A stretch of DNA of 64,000 nucleotides from Motacilla alba alba (lineage: Eukaryota; Chordata; Aves; Passeriformes; Motacillidae), in the NCBI RefSeq assembly GCF_015832195.1, contig NC_052018.1:37825052-37889051 (forward strand), given 5' to 3'. Every line of letters starts with the position of its first letter. The first letter of the stretch is position 1. Below are positions 22,646-34,470 of this stretch, piece by piece. Both the position numbers and the translations under genes were made by a program. The notes below the pieces were generated by a model. That model was not told the origin of the DNA. It worked only from the letters and a program-made list of their open reading frames with translations, and searched no databases.

Positions 22646-25600
22646 GCATGGGATTGAGCAGAAGTATTCCTTTGCATCTTACATTTTACAATCAGGGACT
22701 TCAAAAAATTAAACCTCTTCTCATATCAAAAAATGCATGGGGGAGAAATCTAAGTGGGCTTCAATTTCTCAAACAGTGGAGGCAAGGCGTCCCTTTGTCC
22801 TTGCTCAGTTAGTGCATCCCTGTGCTATTTGTCTTTGTCAGACCTATGCATTTGAGTACCTGCACTTCCAAGTCCCCGTTTGGGCTGTGCTCCTGTGCTA
22901 AATGGATGCGCTGTAGGATATTGACTACTGCGAGTTTGACAAGGCTGCCCTTTTGACAAGGTGAAAGAGGTCATTATATTCACCTCTGGGATGCAGCCAA
23001 TATAAATCTCATTCTTAAGGAGACACAACGTGTTCAGAAGCTGAGCCGCAAGTCCAACAGCCACCTGGATTCTGCCTAAGCAACATAGATCTTAAAAATT
23101 ATTAGAATGTAGTCAGGGTCACCCAAGTATGATAGGAAACAATCAATACTGTTTATTGTTCTCTGTGGTATAATGTCTGTATCTAGGACAAATACAGGAG
23201 ATGTATCTTGGGGCTTTCTGTGACAAACAAGTGTTGCTGTTTGAGGGGAAAAGCATGAGTGCCAGAGTGTCAGCCCATCCACAGGGGAGATGAAAACATA
23301 TGCAAATGAGCAAACCTCCACAAACCAGTGCATTTCTTAATCTTCTTCATCTGTCCCACCCCTTTTTATGGTTTAGTGAGTTATTGCAGCCCTAAAGCTG
23401 TAGAAATCCTAGCACAGTTGCCACTAGAGACTGGGGCTGAATCCCAATGAGTGGAAAGCACTGATTAAATGACAGAACAGTCTTTTCCATTCCAGTAACT
23501 CCAGTGGTCAGGCATTGTGAGAGCAAGGACTTTGAATGTCATTGAGCTAAAGGAGCTTTCATACTCATTACCATTCTTTGCATATTCAGCCACAAGGTGT
23601 GCCCTGGGCTTCGTGGCCTCCTTAATGCTCTCTTCAGGCTGCACAAAATTCAGACAATCTCACTAAAAAATCCCATATGGCACCAAGAAACCTGGCCCAC
23701 TTTTACAGACCGCTGGCAACTGAAGATCTGCTCCAAGGAAACAAATTGGATGCCCAAAGGACAAAGCTGACTCAAACACAGCAAACCATATATTATCACT
23801 GCTAAAGTTTTAGGTTGCAAAAAGCTCAGAAACACAGATAAATAACTACTTACAGAACCATAGAACCTCTGAAATATTTGCCAAACAAATACTAAATTTT
23901 AAGAAGCTTCTTTGCCTACCTGATATTTACTATTTAATAATTTTCTGCATTAGAAAAAACATAATCCAAACCAACTATGAAAGTGCTTAAATTGTTATTT
24001 ATATCATGCATCTCTCATAAGCCCTTGGCAAAACTGACTGTTTTTCTGAGAGGCTGTATATCTATGATTCAGACCCCTAAAATCTTCAATAGATATTTAA
24101 TATCAGAGATGCCTATTGCCTTAACTTTGTGGTTATCTTGCCTATGTGGCTATTTTTGGCAAATGTTGGCACATGATCTATTTGCAGTATCTCTATATTA
24201 AGTATAAATAATCACTACATAAAAGCTGGATGAATTACATTATGAAGCAAATGTAGGTCTGCCAAAGAACTGATCTTTATGACACCTAATATATTCTATA
24301 CCACAAAATAGGATGCAGTTTCCAATGAAGCAAAAGTCCTTGAGTTTGGCCCTACTGAAAGAAAATGTCAGATAAATTCCAAAGCTTCTTTTTAACCCAA
24401 ATTATCCTTTCTTAAGAAATTGATGGCAATTTTTTCTGCTAGCAGTTTCTCACATACCTCTCCCTTGTTTTATAGGCACATCTGAAGTGGAAGCCTGTGG
24501 TTGGCACTCTGCATAGCAATGAATTGATGGTTGTCTGCGCAGGATGCTGACTAGCTGTACATTTGTCATATGTAGGAAGGTATATTCTTACCTTTCAATC
24601 AATCCCTAATAATTTTATTTTCCAGATCTTTTCCTTATATTTCCCTCATATTTCATGTGAACATCTGTCTTAACCTAAATCTCCAATCTTTTTGTATGCA
24701 TAGATATTGACAGTCATTTGTAAGGATCACATATATTTAAAATGTCCTCTATGTTTCTGCCTGTTTTGCAACTGCCTTCCTGAAAGGCTCTATGCAGGCT
24801 GCTGTCAGAACATCTTTCCTCAGATTGTTTAGTATTCAGTTCACTGCTCGTTGGCTTAATCCTCTTCCCTCTCTTCTATTAAAAAGGGGATTAAGCATTT
24901 CTAAAAATAAAAATAAATGTTGAAAAGTTTGAAAAGGTGATGCAAGTAACTGTGAGTGACTAGCAGTTGAAAGAGTTCAAACATTCTCTAATTAAACACC
25001 AGTGCCAAGGAATGTTAAATGATCCTAGGAGTTGGGCTCTTCTGGGGCTTGTAAGTACTCACTGATACAGCCAACCTGCACACTGGCACTGGAAGTGCAG
25101 CTCTGTCCCTAAATTCTGACAGAAAGAAGGTGGGAAAGATAGACAATATTTGAAAAGTGACTCAGTGGAAGACAGACAGAGTATGGAGTTGAAAGTTTGA
25201 GCCCCTTCTCCTTCCTTTAACTTGTCAAAATAACCCCTGTAACACATTGCTTCAAGCTTACTCACTTCTGATCCAAATGGAAACCAAGATGCTCAGCAGA
25301 AAATTCTGGTAAAATTCAAACTTTATCTGCCCACTACAAATTAACTTTTTTTTCCGACCATAATCCTTATTTCTGCCCTCAACTTTGTTTGAAACATATT
25401 TACTAATAATCCTCAGAGAAAGTGGAAGCTTAGGGTATTGGGCTGTTAAAAAACTTTGAGTGATGTTGGTAGACATCTCTTCTTCCCAGCAGATATTGGA
25501 GACTTTTGCTTTTAACACAACTGTGATTGCTCTTACACTGCACTCCCAAGTTCTTGAGTTACACATACTCTTCTAACACAGAAACCCTTGTCTCACAGGG

Positions 25601-28380
25601 GGGAAATTGAGGCAAGATAGGTGATGACCCAACATTTGGGGGATTTTAGCTGCTCCAGCTGTTTGTACTTCAGTTACACCTCTGCCTTTTTCTGCAATTT
25701 ACCCTCATTGGTGTTGAGATGAAGCAAGGTTTCATAACCTGTAGTAAATTGTATGTGTTTTTTATTTGAGTTATGTTTTTACACAGACAGAAAAATAGGT
25801 AACAAACAAAAATAATTAAACTGAAAATTAGTAATATGAAGAAACCCCCACCCACTTCTCAGCAGTAGGGAGCACTTTTCTTTTCTTTCATCAGAAGAAT
25901 ACAGAATTTAATATGTGCATTTTTTAGAGATGGAGAACACTCTTTAATGCATAAATATAATACAGAATAAGGATTACTAAAGAGTATGAGAAGGTATACA
26001 ATGAAAAGATGAAGGCTTAAAATTTTATGCTAGTGAAGTGTAAAAGTCAGTGGAAGATGTACACTGGATTCATTTAAGACCCTTTGCTGAAGCTTAAAGA
26101 ACATTATAAAGCATCCTTTAGAGTCAATTTTAAACTATATTTCTAAAAACAAATGATTTAAAGCTGAGTGACTTTAGAAAAGCATCAGTTAGAGAGAAGC
26201 TAAAAAGACCTAACAAAAACCAATGTTCTAAAAAAGGAGAATGTGGGGAAGAAGCAACATGTAGATAAGGCTAGTCAAAATGTCACATGAGATCCTCCCA
26301 ATGACTGTGAGGTTACTGAAAAAGCCATGATCTGTTTGATCTGGAGTTTCTAGAGAAACAGACCAACAGCCTGATTTTTAAGAGAGTGTGATAGAAGTTA
26401 CGATGAGAGTTTTCAATGGCATTTGAAGAACTTTTCATAATCTGTACCTTAATTTTTCTACAAAATATAATACTGTTTGATGAAAATTGTTTTGTCAGAA
26501 AATGCACTAGTAACTCAATTAGTGCCATTTCCTTTGTTAACTACAGCCAAATTTTGAAATTCACCGATTTGTTGCAAAAATTTATACTCTTTGTCTAATC
26601 TTATCCCATCACCCTAGGAGAAACAAATTCCTCTGTTAAATTGAGTCTTTTTCTGTGATAATTTCAAAAAGAGAGAATTTATCCAGTGTCCTACTTGATG
26701 CCCATATTTAAGCTAAATCATGAGAACATAAATCAGAAACCCAAGTAACAGCCGTTCAGCTGACAGATCAGGTAGGAGGGAACGCTTAGTCACAGTGATT
26801 AATAGGTCTTTTCAGGAAGCACTTAGATACCATGGTGATGGGTGTTACAGCAAATCCTCAGATAGTCCTTGATGACTTCATATGGTCTAATTCCTTTTTG
26901 ACAGTAAAGGGAGGGTAAAAATTAGACTTCTAAATTGCCTGTTTGATATTCACATGGAAATAGACTGAACAAACTACCATGACTACAGGGGTCTAGGTTG
27001 AGACTGTCATTTTCAAGGACACTTGAAAGGACAACTTCTAATTTCCTCCGATGATTTTGGAACTCTTGCTGAAGGTCTCATCTTACAAGCTGTTATGCAC
27101 AACTGCACATAGGTAAATCCCTTCAAAATTTTTAGTAGTTTATTGTGCAAGCATTAAGCTTTTATAGATTGAGGCTTAAAAAAATAATAATTTAAATGCC
27201 CTGATTACAATCCTTAGGCAAAGAGGGAAATGTTCAGGGTGTTTGGATCCAAAAGATGCCTATGCGTACAGGGGGTCCTATGCCTGGCTGCAGCATGATA
27301 AAATCACCGTGGTCCCTGCAACCTCTTTTGCCTATGCCACAGCTTCAGCCAAACCTCTCTTGTTATTCTTGTTGAAAGAATAATCAAAGACTGTGGGAAA
27401 GCAGTCATTACCTTAAGGGAGAGTTTCAGCTGCTATTCCTCCTATCCCTCAGCAACAGGGAGTGCTTCTCATTTTCAGCACGGGTGAATATATTCAGTGC
27501 CCCAGAGATCTCCTTCCACTTTTCACTTTCCAATGGAAAGAGCAACTAATTCTAGTACTTCCTCTCAAAGGCAGAATAATTGTTTCCTATACAGCACTCC
27601 TAATCCTTAAAATTTTCTGGATCACCACACTGGCTAAAACAATACTACCATTTCCACTTTGAAATGATACTGTTGTAACATTTTTAGTATAAATTTGCCT
27701 AAAAAAATAAACCCTATTAAGAAGAGAAATATTTTAATAGGTTATCTTGAAAAGAATAGTATATTAATAAGATTATTAATTAGAGAGATAAAGAAATAAA
27801 CTGATTTTTTAAAATAAGTTTTCTAAACAAATTAGAAAACTAAAAGCCTCTTGGCATTTTGCCTTTCAATTTTAAAAATGGATTCATTTATTTGGACACA
27901 TGGCATTGTTGACCTGATATTGCAATATAATAAACTGGCAGATTTCCACAGAAGTGAATGTAATTGTTGATTATCATCAGCAGTAGGTCTAACATTTACA
28001 TCTCAGCTGCTCTATAATAATTACTCTAGCAACACTTGTACAGAGAACCAGCACAACCCTCCAATTTTATCAGAAAGGAAAAGGAGTTACTGAGACTTTT
28101 CTTGTGTTTACAGAAGCTTTGTGTGAAATAGAGTGCAAACTCTAAGCAACTTATAATGTACATTATAACATTTCTGTCGCCTGACAGACCCATCCATTTC
28201 CAAGGGTATTTGAATGCTGGCATGTGATTCTGGGGTTTGTTCTGAAGGGTCAGATTGCATAGCAAAACATCAATGAAGAAGGGATCAAGTGAGAACTTCC
28301 AAAGCTCCTGAGCACCAGAAGTTTTACTAGGGGGCCATATCCTTTGTGGTAGTGGCTCATGTTCTTCTCCAGCTGGAAAT

Positions 28381-28428
28381 TATGATCTCAATCTTAGAGG
28401 TCTTTTCCCACCTAAATGATTCTGTGAA
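28381..28428 (+). mobile_element. CR1 LINE, extreme 3' tip (plus strand)
   Basis: About 48 bp resembling the very end of a plus-strand CR1: gatctcaatcttagaggtct, then tttcccacctaaatgattct and gtga. Upstream sequence does not match CR1 clearly, so only the tip is called. Such very short 5'-truncated CR1 copies are common in birds. Confidence 0.6.
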
Positions 28429-28807
28429 ATAAGCAGTTGCTTATTCAACAAACAGGACTCATAGGCTTTTGGTGATCATATATTTTGAATATATTTAGTC
28501 ATTCATTCATTTGTTAAACACATTCCCCTCAAACTTGTATCTTCTATCTTTAAATCCATTCTATTTTAATTTGAGCTTGGCCGCTTTTCAAAACAGTGAA
28601 ATGCTTCAGACCAGTCTTATCTCTAGGGCTCCTCACCTTAAGAAAAGTGGAGCTGCTTATCACCACTGGAAAGCACAACCTTATGAGAATTTTTTTTTTT
28701 CGTAAGGGCCAAAATTTTTCTTTTCTGTGAAATTATGCATTCCTTTAGGAAGAGAAATGTAATGTTCGACTCTTACCATGATTTTATGCCTCTGGTTAGA
28801 AATGTTC
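28429..28807. other. Unique DNA between CR1 copies
   Basis: Nothing recognised. It contains a short T run near 28,690. Confidence 0.55.
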
Positions 28808-29195
28808 TCTGGAGGTCATCTGTTCCAACACTCCATCCCTAGGCTGAAACAATTATACCTTTAGCATTGACAGGGGTCTGTCTAGCCTGTTCCCCAGTCC
28901 ACAGTTTATGCAGACTCTTACCACTTTCATTATCCGTCTATTTCAGTGATTTGCTATTTTTAAAGTCAGAAAGTTTTCCTTATGTCACACAAGGCTCTTA
29001 TGCTGCAATTTCAGTTCATGTCTTCTTGACCTGCCCTCCACAGAGACAGAAAGCAGATTGGTTTTTTTCACTTTGCAGGAACCTTTTACATATTTCAGAA
29101 GTGGTATAATGTTTCTTTTCTGTCTCCCTGTCTAGACTGAAAAAAAAAGAGTTCTTTCAAACCTTCTTCACAGGTCATGTGAGTAGGGTTTGTGA
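28808..29195 (-). mobile_element. Old CR1 LINE fragment (minus strand)
   Basis: An old, highly diverged CR1 in reverse orientation. Landmarks on the plus strand, in the expected reverse order, are tctggaggtcatctgttcca (28,809), agtcagaaagttttccttat (about 28,964), a cttgacctgccctccacaga segment (about 29,026), gcaggaaccttttacatatt (about 29,077) and ctagactgaaaaaaaaagag (about 29,132), then a remnant of the ttcaaccttcctcataggtc block near 29,160. No ORF2 reading frame survives. The divergence indicates an older CR1 lineage than the copies at 30.3 and 33.2 kb. The left-hand 8-mer tail has eroded away. Confidence 0.8.
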
Positions 29196-29813
29196 TTATT
29201 TCTGATAATTTATTACATGGGGTCATGTAGTTTGATGCCTGTCAAAGATCCAGCAGAAGCTGTACTAGCAGTAGAAGAAGGAAAATATTGCTACCTATAT
29301 TTCAGGTTTGGTTAGTGCATTTCACTGTCCTGTTATATACTATTAAAACGACAAAACATGTTTGATGTATGTTCTGCTAATGTTCCTCAGCTCCATTTTT
29401 ATAGTGAGGTAGTCAGCTGTATTAAGAAATATTCTAATCAAAAGGCAGAGTCTTGCATTTATGTTTATTGATTTTTTTCTCCTTCACAAATAATTATTCA
29501 ATTTGACAAAATTGTTTTGATTTTTGGAATCTCTCCTGCAATTTATGTTTACAACTTTGAAAATTATAAGTTATGTCAATTTAATAAATCTCATTTCTGC
29601 TTCCATTATCTAATTTGTTGCATATTGGAAAGTACTAGATCTCCGCTGAAGCACATCCTTCCATTTTACACTCTTAACTGTCTCTGCTTTCTATAAAAGG
29701 TTTCCTATCACAATCTATACCAGGCTTATTCAAATACCACCATCTACTATAAATTCAGCTATGAAAAATTTATTTCTGACAAATCATTTGAGTCCTAGAA
29801 GCACATGAACACA
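29196..29813. other. Unique AT-rich DNA between CR1 copies
   Basis: Nothing recognised. It is a possible eroded extension of the CR1 at its left edge. Confidence 0.5.
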
Positions 29814-30277
29814 AGATCACCACATTATTGAGGTTGAAAGGGACATTGGAAGATCATTTAGCCCAGCCTCTGATCAAAGAGGAGAGGACAGTGAATTCAG
29901 ACCTGATTGCTTGGTTTCCACTATCCATTTGAGTCTGGAAAATTTCCAAACACAGGAATCCCATAGCCTCTCTGGGAATTTTGTTCCAGTGCTTAATTAC
30001 CCTCATAGAGTAGATCCCTTTTCTTTATATCCTCTCAAACTCGCCTTGTTTCCATCTATTACGATTGTGTATTCTTTTCCCTCTGTTCATGGTGTCAAGG
30101 AACTTGGGTCTGTTTTATTGGTAGCCTCTTATGTAATAGAAAGCTGCTACTTTCTCTCTCCAGGCTGAACAAGCCTCATCTTCTCTCAGATTAGGCGCCC
30201 CACCCTCAACGATTTTGCTCACCTTCTGCTGGACTCTGGGCTCTGGATTCTGCTGTACTCTTTCTACTTTACTGTAA
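29814..30277 (-). mobile_element. CR1 LINE fragment (minus strand)
   Basis: The 3' region of a CR1 in reverse orientation: aggttgaaagggacattgga near 29,831, then atcatttagcccagcctctg, then gggaattttgttccagtgct near 29,976, a ctccaggctgaacaagcctc segment near 30,160, and ttctgctggactctgggctc near 30,224, which corresponds to ORF2 residues of the type LERVQ on the minus strand. It breaks off at about 30,277, exactly where the next CR1 begins with its catagaatcatagaat tail. This may be a natural 5' truncation or interruption by the neighbour. Confidence 0.85.
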
Positions 30278-31615
30278 GATCATAGAATCATAGAATATCC
30301 AGTATTAGAAAGGACCCACACGGACCATAGAAATCCAGCCCTGGCCCTGCACAGGACCATTCCAACAATCACAAATACTTGAAAGTGTTGTCCAAATGCT
30401 TCTTGAACTCTGTCTGGCTTGGTGCTCTGACCACTTCCCTGGGGATCCTGTTACAGTGCCCAGTCACCTTCTGCATGAAGAATCTTTTTCTAATATTCAA
30501 CTTAAACCTCCTTTGACACAATTTCATGCCATGCTATCATTGGTCCTATAACTGGTTACTGGAGAGAAGAGATCGATGCCTGCTCCTTTGCTTTCCCTTG
30601 TGAGGAAAATGTAGACCATGACAAGGTCCTCCCTCTGTCTCCTCTTCTCTATGCTGCACAAACCAAGTGGCCTCAGCCACATCTCGTAGACCCTTTACCA
30701 TCTTCTTTATAAAAACTTACTGTATCAAGGTCCTGAAAAACAATTGCAAACTTCCAGATGGAGTCTCTTAATTGCTGAATAATGGGCAATAATCTCTTCC
30801 CTTGATCTGGCTGTGCTCTTTTTGCTACAGTTCTTGTATGCTACAGCTCAGAAATGAGCTTTTCTGCCAGGGCACAGAGTTGATGCATATTTGGCCTACT
30901 GCCCACCATGTCCTTTCAGTAGAACTGTTTTCTGGCAGTCAGTCCCTGGCCAATCCCTGGCTGCAGGGGGTGAGTGTGCCTCAAGCACAGGACTTTGCAG
31001 CTGTCATAGTTGGATTTCATAAGGATCTTGTTATCCCACCTCTCAAGCCTTTCTAGATGCCTCTCGACTGTAGCCTTGGTCTCAAGCATATCAATTGCAT
31101 GCCCAGTCTCAAAGTTATCTATAAACTTGATGAAGACACACTTCATCTAGTCCTACAGGTCATTGATAAAGATAGTGAACATGACAAAATCCCTGTTTAG
31201 TCTCTGAGGAGCTCTACCTGTAACCAGTCTCCACATAGATTATGAACCACTACCTTTTGAGCATGATCATTCATCCAGTTTTTTAGTTACCTGGTGGTCC
31301 ATTCATCTGAACCATAATTCCCCAACAAGGACACTGTGGCAGATGAGATTCAAAGCCCTGCTAAATTCAAAATAAGCATTTTCCATCACATCCGCAGAAC
31401 TAGGAAACTCATCATAGAAGTAAGTAGGGTTTATAAAGAATAGGTTACCTTTGACAAATACATATGGGTTTTTCCAAGTGACCAGAAATATTTCTAAGGG
31501 AAAATGCTCCTTGGAGAGCTCCCCAAGGGATAAGGGAGAGACTCACTGACCTGTAGATCCCTTCTTGATTTTTTGAAAGTGACTTGAACATTTGCCTTTC
31601 TCCAGTCCTATTATA
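30278..31615 (-). mobile_element. CR1 LINE, 3' third with RT remains (minus strand)
   Basis: About 1.3 kb of reverse-oriented CR1. The 3' tail is atcatagaatcatagaat at its left end. Then follow the 3' region (ggcttggtgctctgaccact near 30,417) and ORF2. On the minus strand, 30,916-31,146 encodes a fragment with a KFIDN motif (FIDN codons at 31,114-31,125) where an active CR1 has the F-x-DD form of the RT catalytic box, then HLERLERWDNKILMKSN and CKVLCL, typical of the sequence after that box. The second catalytic Asp is replaced by Asn. Farther right (31,320-31,400) is a degraded counterpart of motif A (reading EFSRAL in place of DFSKAF). The left half matches the CR1 tails at 34.3 and 60.4 kb. 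The element is inactive. Confidence 0.9.
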
Positions 31616-33217
31616 TTATTTCTGAAATCAAAAAATCAAAGTAATCTGTGAAAAACCAACACATTGTTCAAGATCTGGGATCTGGGGAGAAGTTAAGTTT
31701 ATACAGTGGCATAAAAATTTTCTTGTTGCCACAGAAAAATTCTGGCTTACTCTCAATTCCTTCCCTAACACTCTCTTTACTTTTCTTGACTGTCACTGCA
31801 TTAAAATATTCATATAACTATCTGAGTAGTCCCAAGGATGCATTCTGCTGCTTTAACAGGCTGCTCTGATTACATCTATGAAAATCTGATTGGTTTTGAT
31901 ATTGTGCTTCGATTTACATTTATCTTCACTGACTTCTGTTTGTCATTGGTATCTCAAGTATTTGATTGTGTGAGACTTCGTCGGTCCTCACAGCTGTTTT
32001 TCATTTGCACCAGATAACTTTGTTTAATTGCAGACATTGACTACTCACTATCAATCTTTCTTTGTGGGTCTTCGGCTAAGTTTTCTGTGGTCGAAAGAAA
32101 GATTTCAGTAAGATTCCACTCAAAAATATCATACACTTCAACACCCAATCTTTAATTGTTTAATTTTTTTTTCAATTTTTATTTTTTTACTACCTTTTAA
32201 ACAGTTCTTCATTTGTATAGGAACTTCCCCTGGTCTACCTATTGCAGAGTATAACTGATCAAAATATACTAAAAAATAGACTAATTTTGAATGGAAAGCA
32301 GAGAGTATTGTGCATATGGGAAAAGAAAAAAATGACAGAATTTAGTTAGATAATACAATTAACCTATTTAGAATTAGAATTATAGGCTTTATAGAAACTC
32401 TTCTATAAGAAATACTTTTGAAAATACTTTGGATTACAGGTGTAAATGTTCAGGTTACAAGATTCAAATTTTATTTAGAGAGAGGGCAAGTTTGTTTGAA
32501 AGGGTATCTGATTATATAATTTCAGACTGAAAAGCTGATGCAAGTCCACAGTTGCCCAAAATACTAAATTCAGAGTCCCAAATATGATATTGGATGAATT
32601 CTGATTTAGAGGTAAAAGCATTATCTACTGAATCAATGACATCATCCTTTTAATATAAGTTCATGGTGAAGTAAATGAAATTTTTTATTGACTTTAATTG
32701 GATTTCACCTCTAAATAGCTCTTAGAAGCTTCTTAGCCATGTAACAAAAGCAGTTGCTGACCTTGTTTACCATGCTAGATATCATGAGATTTCAGTGCAA
32801 GGTGATATATCTTCAAATTCAAATTCAGTCCCTGGCTGTAGAAGGAACAAAGTGTTGCATTGACAAATGTGAGTAGGCAAAAAATCGGTGAACAAAATTG
32901 TAATACGGAGCATAATGATGTTTTTTATTTCTCTCCTTGCCTTTCACTGTTGAAACCATACCTTAATCTTGAGATCTTTATTATTATAATTTGGTAATAA
33001 ATCACACAGAATCTATAATGATAATAAATTTTATGACATTTTCTTGATGTTGGTGATTCTTAACTATGGATATTGTTACAATTTCATTTTAGGTGCTAGC
33101 TCTGAGGATTTTAACAGGAGTGTCTTTCAACTTGAATGGTACACAACAAAACACAGTGACTTGCTTTTGAAATTAAGATTTTGAGTTAATGAGTGAGGAT
33201 GAATCACTGAAACTTCT
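31616..33217. other. Unique AT-rich DNA, no gene seen
   Basis: No feature recognised apart from short T runs near 32,165-32,190. The start may hold a few tens of bases of unrecognisable CR1. Confidence 0.55.
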
Positions 33218-33940
33218 CAGAGAATCATAGAATGGTTTTGGTTGGAAGACACCTCATAAATTATGTAATTTCAACCCCCCACCATGGCCAAGGACACTTC
33301 CACTAGACCAGGTTGCTCAGAGCCCTATCCAACCTGGTCTTGAACATTTACAGGGATGGGGCACCCACAGTTTCCCAAGGTGACCTATTCCAGCACCTCA
33401 CCACCCTCACAGTAAAGAATTTTTTCCTAATATCTAATCTAAATCTGGTCTCTTTCAGTTTGAAGCCATTCCCCCTCATCCTGCCACTACATACTCTTGT
33501 AAATTGTCTGTCTCCGTGTTTCTTGTAGGAATCCCAATTCTCTTAGTCTTTCCTCAACAGAGAGATGCTCCATCCCTCTAATCATCTGGGTGGCCCTCCT
33601 CTGGACTCTCTCCAACAGGTTGATATCTTTCCTCTGCTGAGGACCTGAGAGTTGGATGCAGGATTCCAGCGGGGGTCTCACCAGAGCAGGGCAGAATTCC
33701 CTCCCTGTCCCTGCTGGCCATGCTGCTTTGGATGCAGCACAGGACACGTTTGGCTTTCTGTGCTGCAAGTGCACATTGGTGGGTCGTGTCCAGCCTCTCA
33801 TCACCCAGGACCCACAATTCCTTCTCAGCAGAGCTGCTCTCAATCCATTCTCCACTTAGCCTCTATTTGTGCTTGGGATTGCCCCAACCCACTTACAGAA
33901 CCTTGTACTTGGCCTTGTTGAGCTTTATGGATAATAAATC
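33218..33940 (-). mobile_element. CR1 LINE fragment with ORF2 C-terminus (minus strand)
   Basis: One of the best-preserved CR1 copies in the window, in reverse orientation. The left end carries the tail agaatcatagaatggttttg, then ggatggggcacccacagttt (33,354), tccagcacctcaccaccctc and aatatctaatctaaatctgg. The minus strand at 33,487-33,855 encodes the ORF2 C-terminal block, including [20 protein letters not shown] and RLRELG. The residues just upstream in the protein ([12 protein letters not shown]) lie in a different frame, so there is a frameshift near 33,690. After RELGF the expected FSLEKRRL and the following 3' segment are missing: ttcttgtagg joins directly to aatcccaattctctt, implying an internal deletion of roughly 80-100 bp. 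The element is inactive. Confidence 0.94.
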
Positions 33941-34308
33941 ATTTGTCATCAGTCTGAATCTCAGACAATGGTGTCATGGCTGATGATGATCATTGTTGGA
34001 CAGGGGTTTTGAGCACCTCTGTGCTGCTTGTGAATATGACAGCTGTTGATTATTTTTATGAGAGATACATTGCATACATCAAAAACTAAAGATGCTTTCT
34101 CCATATCTGAGTATTTTGGTAAACATTTTATCTGAAATTTTTGTATCTCATTCTAGAGCACAAAATTGCTATGGAAGATTTTTTTTTTTAAGCTTTACAA
34201 AATTAGTGTAGGTTTATACTGAGATACTTTCTATGACCTTAGAGAAATCTACTCTGGATCATTTGGTACATAGATTCGCTGGATTTTATTTGGATTCTTC
34301 ATCCACAG
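33941..34308. other. Unique DNA between CR1 copies
   Basis: Nothing recognised. It separates the oppositely oriented CR1 copies at 33.2 and 34.3 kb. Confidence 0.55.
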
Positions 34309-34470
34309 GGAGTAGGCTTCTCAGGGAAGTGGTCAGAGCACCAAGCCAGACAGAATTCAAGAAGCATTTGGGAGATGGTATGACACTTGGGCATGGTCTT
34401 GTGTGGAGCTAGGAGCTGGACTTAATGATCCTTAATGATACCTTCCAATACAGGATTTTCTGATTCTGTG
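34309..34470 (+). mobile_element. CR1 LINE 3' end (plus strand)
   Basis: The last ~160 bp of a plus-strand CR1: cagggaagtggtcagagcac (34,322), gacagaattcaagaagcatt, gagctggacttaatgatcct and finally gattttctgattctgtga. Its 34,320-34,371 segment is the reverse complement of 30,393-30,444 with only two differences in 52 positions, so both belong to the same CR1 subfamily. A short atccttaatgat duplication (near 34,426-34,440) replaces the usual spacing before ccttccaa. Confidence 0.9.

Larger units (their letters stand above)
21943..28380. other. Unique AT-rich DNA, no gene seen
   Basis: No convincing gene, RNA or transposon. Homopolymer tracts occur at 22,086 (A), 22,280-22,296 (T17) and an A-rich tract at 22,591-22,645. 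Scattered open frames of 60-102 codons show no recognisable domain. Confidence 0.55.
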
